Below, piece by piece: positions 5,389 to 7,999 of a DNA stretch of 7,999 nt; position 1 is the stretch's first letter, and the number at the start of each line of letters is the position of its first letter. The notes under the pieces are model-generated. The model was not told where the DNA came from and did no database searches. It worked only from the letters and a program-made list of their open reading frames with translations. The translations under genes were made by a program, and so were the position numbers. Origin of the DNA: an uncultured Clostridia bacterium (GTDB lineage Bacteria; Bacillota; Clostridia; TANB77; CAG-508). The stretch lies in the NCBI GenBank assembly GCA_934131055.1, contig CAKOZB010000062.1:1-7999 (forward strand), written 5' to 3'.

Positions 5389-6831
5389 TTAGTCTATTAT
5401 GCCTCTTTTTTTCATTCTTTCCCATGCATCATTTTCTAAAGACCTTTCTGCTCTTTCTTCATGTTCTTCAGCACGCTCTGCAGATTGTTTCTCTGCCTGT
5501 TCTTCTCTAATTAATTCTACTTTGTCAGCATAGCAATCAGCTTCCCTTTCTGCAAATTGTTTTTTATATTCATCTGGTGCAATATTTAGCGTTTCTGCTT
5601 CTTTTGCAAGAGTTGTGGTCGTTCCGTCATGTAAAGTTATTTCTTGGTCCATATCAATTTCAACATCATTATTAGGGTTATCATCAACATTTCTTAACTT
5701 AGTTTCAGTTGTTTCTCCAAGTTGATGCTCTGTTTTATCAATTGTTTCTTTCAATTCAGCATCAGTTGTTCTGCTATCATTCATAAATTCTTGAACTTCT
5801 CTTGTAGTAGGCTTTTGTGTTGATGAATTCACAGTACTTCCTATATATTTATTTTCGTTTGGACTACGTCTTATATATGTAGTTTCGATTATTCCATATT
5901 GTCCAATAGTAACCGAAAAACCTTCTCTTTGATTAGGCATTGTAAACAATGCTGATGTTTGTTGTTCTTTTACTTGTGAACCATCTCTATTTATAGAGTA
6001 TATCGATTTTCCAGTATTTACTCCTTGTCTTTCTTCCAAACCTTGAACTGGTTCCATCTTTCCATCTTGCGTCATTCCCCAGAACGAATAAAGGGAATTT
6101 CCGCGTGTTTGACTATTCGCAGATACTACAAAAATTTTAGAATATTTCCCTGTAACATTTGCTATATCTTCAAAACTTTTCTGGTCGGTAATTCTTTCAT
6201 GTGGATCAATAGTAGAACAAGATTTAATATCATCTTTAGTAATTCCTGACTGTTTAGCAATTTGTTCCATGCTCTCCTCTTCGCTTTTAAGTTCTTGTTC
6301 ATTCTCTGCCTCTTGGGAATTCTCTTTTTTAGTCATTCCTTGCCCAATTGTTTCATTTTGTTTTGCATTTTCGAGCTCTTCTTTACTTAATTGAAAATCT
6401 TCAACTTCTTGTTTTGAGTTTATATTTGGGAGTTTTTCACTTACCTCTTGTATTTGTGGCAATTCATAATGCTTACCATTCATAGAATGCAAAAGTGCAT
6501 ATATTGAAGGGTTCAAAGACTTCATTTGCTCTAAGTATTCGTTAGAAAATTTTATATTTGAATTTTCATCTATCATTGCAATTGGCATTCCATCTTGATA
6601 TAACAAAATTCTATTACCATAAAACTTTTCAGGTTCTTTTATGTTTACTTGATATACATCTTGCACCCCATACATTATAGGACTTTTATCACTTTGCAAT
6701 ACAATTTGTTTATAATACGAAATTCCATCAACAGGATTTTTTTCTCCTTCTTGATGTTCTTTATATAAGGTTAACATATTTTGTTTGATAATATCTTTTT
6801 CAGATTTGTTTGGTGTTTTATTTTCTTCCAT
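5389..6831 (-). CDS. Hypothetical acidic protein of 480 residues, possibly from a mobile element
   Basis: I do not recognise a family. There is no signal peptide or membrane segment, so it is probably cytoplasmic. The layout suggests an N-terminal globular part (about 1-125, with the beta-like stretch YGNRILLYQDGMPIAMIDEN), a Glu-rich linker (about 126-190), a second globular part (about 190-335, with SKIFVVSANSQTRGNSLYSF and GFSVTIGQYGIIETTYIRR) and a charged helical tail (about 415-475, rich in E, R, A and K, likely coiled coil). It has only two cysteines (205 and 433) and no evident catalytic motif. The ATG at 6829-6831 has AAAAGGAG (core 6841-6845) 9 nt upstream and a strong promoter at 6905-6933; an intrinsic terminator follows, so it is a single-gene unit. 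Its neighbour looks like a conjugation-type membrane protein, which is the only hint of a mobile-element origin. A scaffold or regulatory role is a guess. Confidence 0.85.
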   Translation of the reverse strand: MEENKTPNKSEKDIIKQNMLTLYKEHQEGEKNPVDGISYYKQIVLQSDKSPIMYGVQDVYQVNIKEPEKFYGNRILLYQDGMPIAMIDENSNIKFSNEYLEQMKSLNPSIYALLHSMNGKHYELPQIQEVSEKLPNINSKQEVEDFQLSKEELENAKQNETIGQGMTKKENSQEAENEQELKSEEESMEQIAKQSGITKDDIKSCSTIDPHERITDQKSFEDIANVTGKYSKIFVVSANSQTRGNSLYSFWGMTQDGKMEPVQGLEERQGVNTGKSIYSINRDGSQVKEQQTSALFTMPNQREGFSVTIGQYGIIETTYIRRSPNENKYIGSTVNSSTQKPTTREVQEFMNDSRTTDAELKETIDKTEHQLGETTETKLRNVDDNPNNDVEIDMDQEITLHDGTTTTLAKEAETLNIAPDEYKKQFAEREADCYADKVELIREEQAEKQSAERAEEHEERAERSLENDAWERMKKRGIID

Positions 6832-6898
6832 AGAAATCTTCTCCTTTTTCCCTTATTGGCATAAGAACTATACACCATAGTCTAAAGTGCCGATTCAT
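6832..6898 (-). other. Leader of the 480-residue protein gene, with hairpin and overlapping mini-ORF
   Basis: The expected transcript begins near 6898. It contains GGCA...TGCC closing an inner ACTAT-GGTGT-ATAGT stem, so the leader is folded. An ATG right at the predicted start (6896-6898) opens a 26-codon frame (MNRHFRLWCIVLMPIREKGE...) that ends at 6818, overlapping the main gene by 14 nt in another frame. It has no ribosome site of its own and would have to be translated leaderless. It may be chance. Confidence 0.25.
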
Positions 6899-6904
6899 AA
6901 CCTT

Positions 6905-6933
6905 ATTATATATCAAAATTACAGTTGTGTCAT
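6905..6933 (-). promoter_or_regulatory. Promoter of the 480-residue protein gene
   Basis: The minus strand has ATGACA (6928-6933), a 17-nt spacer and a perfect TATAAT (6905-6910). This is a strong sigma-A-type promoter, so the gene is transcribed separately from the upstream gene, which ends in its own terminator. Confidence 0.75.
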
Positions 6934-7013
6934 TACTTTAATGCATTTTTATATTTTAGTTAAGAATAAATCTAAAAATTCTCAGTCTTTACTCCATCAT
7001 TTATACCTCTATA

Positions 7014-7052
7014 TAAAAATTAAAGCAACCAATTTATTAGATTGATTGCTTT
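7014..7052 (-). terminator. Intrinsic terminator of the right-edge gene
   Basis: AAAGCAATCAAT (7041-7052) pairs with ATTGGTTGCTTT (7022-7033) over 12 positions around a 7-nt loop, followed by AATTTTTATA on the minus strand. One pair is a U-G wobble in minus-strand RNA but would be a C/A mismatch in plus-strand RNA, which supports minus-strand transcription. It starts 8 nt past the stop codon of the right-edge gene. Confidence 0.8.
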
Positions 7053-7059
7053 TATAAGA

Positions 7060-7999
7060 TTATCCATTTTTTAAATAATCTATATTATTCATAGTCTCTG
7101 CTGCTTCTGCATTAGCTTTAGACTTCATTTGTCTAGCCGTTTCAGCATTAATTGGTCCATTTGTTCTTTCAGTCATGTTTCTCTCAAGCTTATTAGCTAA
7201 ACGATTTTGAGCTTTAGAAATCTTATCGTCAGATTCAAAGGTTGAATCACTATATTTTTCTGCTAATTGCATAGTTGCTACAGTCTTGTCATAGTTAGAG
7301 CCATGATTTTCAGCGTTTCCTGCTCCATTAGGGTTCTGTGTATCAAGTTTCTTTTTCAACTTAACAGCCCTATCTAGCTTTTTAGCATCTGTAACACCCG
7401 AGTCATAAGATAATTCAGCTCTTTGTCTTAATTCTGCATCCAGTTCTGATTTATTCATAGTAGGATTCTTTTCAATAAGTCTATTTCTATTTTCTTTACT
7501 TGACATATATGATTTTATATAATCATTTCTTTGTTTTTCAGGTCCGAATCCATTTACTGTGTCACTTATAAAGCTTCCTAATGCTGTATTCTCAACATTG
7601 CTACTAATATTTCCAACAGCACTACTTAATCTGCCTCCTGCCGCATATCCAGCAGTCATTCCCGCTGCCATTCCTTTAAACATATCTCCCATGTCTCCGC
7701 CAACAGCTCCTAGTCCTAATCCAATCATTCCCATTCCAGCCATAGTAGCACCTCTTACTGCAAGCTTCGCACCAGTTTTTCCAACGTTTGTTGCAATGCC
7801 TTTTAATCCGCCAGCTTTTTGCCATCTAACATTTGTAGCCGTTTTGAAGTTTTCCCATTTTTCATCTCTAACAGCTTTAAATTTATCCTTGTCTGTATTG
7901 CCATTAGCATTATCAGTATCACTATCTTGTTGTTGTCCAGCTTCTGTTGCTGTCTGGCCAGCTTCAAGTTGTCCATTTTGTTCTTGTGCTGCTGCTATC
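7060..7999 (-). CDS. C-terminal part of a Gly/Ala-rich protein, possibly a conjugation (TrbL/VirB6-like) component
   Basis: The frame stays open from the stop at 7060-7062 to the window edge, so about 313 codons of a longer gene are seen; the ATG at 7743 lies inside a continuous reading frame and is not the likely start. In order the visible protein has a Gln/Asp/Asn-rich linker, a basic amphipathic stretch (WENFKTATNVRWQKAGGLKG), a Gly/Ala/Met-rich segment (MAGMGMIGLGLGAVGGDMGD, then MFKGMAAGMTAGYAAGG) and a hydrophilic, charged, probably helical C-terminal tail of about 170 residues ending DYLKNG. The low-complexity hydrophobic segment before a long polar tail resembles the C-terminal end of TrbL/VirB6-type proteins of Gram-positive conjugative elements, which span the membrane upstream of such a tail. 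This is resemblance of composition, not a motif match. A phage tape-measure or other surface protein remains possible. A terminator follows. Confidence 0.7.
   Translation of the reverse strand, partial: IAAAQEQNGQLEAGQTATEAGQQQDSDTDNANGNTDKDKFKAVRDEKWENFKTATNVRWQKAGGLKGIATNVGKTGAKLAVRGATMAGMGMIGLGLGAVGGDMGDMFKGMAAGMTAGYAAGGRLSSAVGNISSNVENTALGSFISDTVNGFGPEKQRNDYIKSYMSSKENRNRLIEKNPTMNKSELDAELRQRAELSYDSGVTDAKKLDRAVKLKKKLDTQNPNGAGNAENHGSNYDKTVATMQLAEKYSDSTFESDDKISKAQNRLANKLERNMTERTNGPINAETARQMKSKANAEAAETMNNIDYLKNG

Noticed and set aside
6025..6249. Plus-strand open frame of 74 codons opposite the 480-residue protein gene
   Set aside because: It has no credible promoter or ribosome site and overlaps a complete minus-strand gene with clear start signals.

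Overview
The window is low-GC DNA from a Gram-positive bacterium. The 13-residue Gram-positive insertion in S12, the clostridial flavour of EF-G and EF-Tu, the strong AGGAGG ribosome sites and the secreted DacF-type carboxypeptidase all point to the Clostridia (Firmicutes), possibly an uncultured gut lineage. The genus cannot be fixed from the sequence alone. Every gene I can support lies on the minus strand, so transcription runs from high to low coordinates.

Right part (about 5389-7999), accessory character: the 3' part of a gene that enters from beyond the window edge (Gly/Ala/Met-rich segment plus a hydrophilic tail, possibly a conjugation or type IV secretion membrane component) ends at a good intrinsic terminator. 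It is followed by a gene with its own sigma-A-type promoter, encoding a 480-residue acidic protein of no family I recognise, which also ends at an intrinsic terminator. These two genes look like part of an integrated mobile or conjugative element, but I see no integrase, relaxase or attachment site here.

Middle (3994-5229): a complete secreted penicillin-binding-protein-type D-Ala-D-Ala carboxypeptidase (DacF/PBP5 family), chromosomal and probably monocistronic.

Left part (1-3901), core genome: the str operon in canonical order rpsL (S12), rpsG (S7), fusA (EF-G), tuf (EF-Tu, cut by the window edge). A TTGACT-17-TAAAAT promoter overlaps the dacF stop codon and would drive it. The rpoB-rpoC genes that commonly precede rpsL in Firmicutes are not here.

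The most unusual observation is a 110-bp repeat (100 bp of it identical) present twice inside the str operon, once after rpsL and once after rpsG, each exactly 10 nt past the stop codon. It has a terminator-like hairpin, an alternative fold and an anti-Shine-Dalgarno-like CCUCC on the transcribed strand. It is either a dispersed mobile repeat that tolerates or targets gene 3' ends, or an RNA element adjusting expression between the operon's genes. The other spacers (rpsL-rpsG and fusA-tuf) also hold clear inverted repeats.
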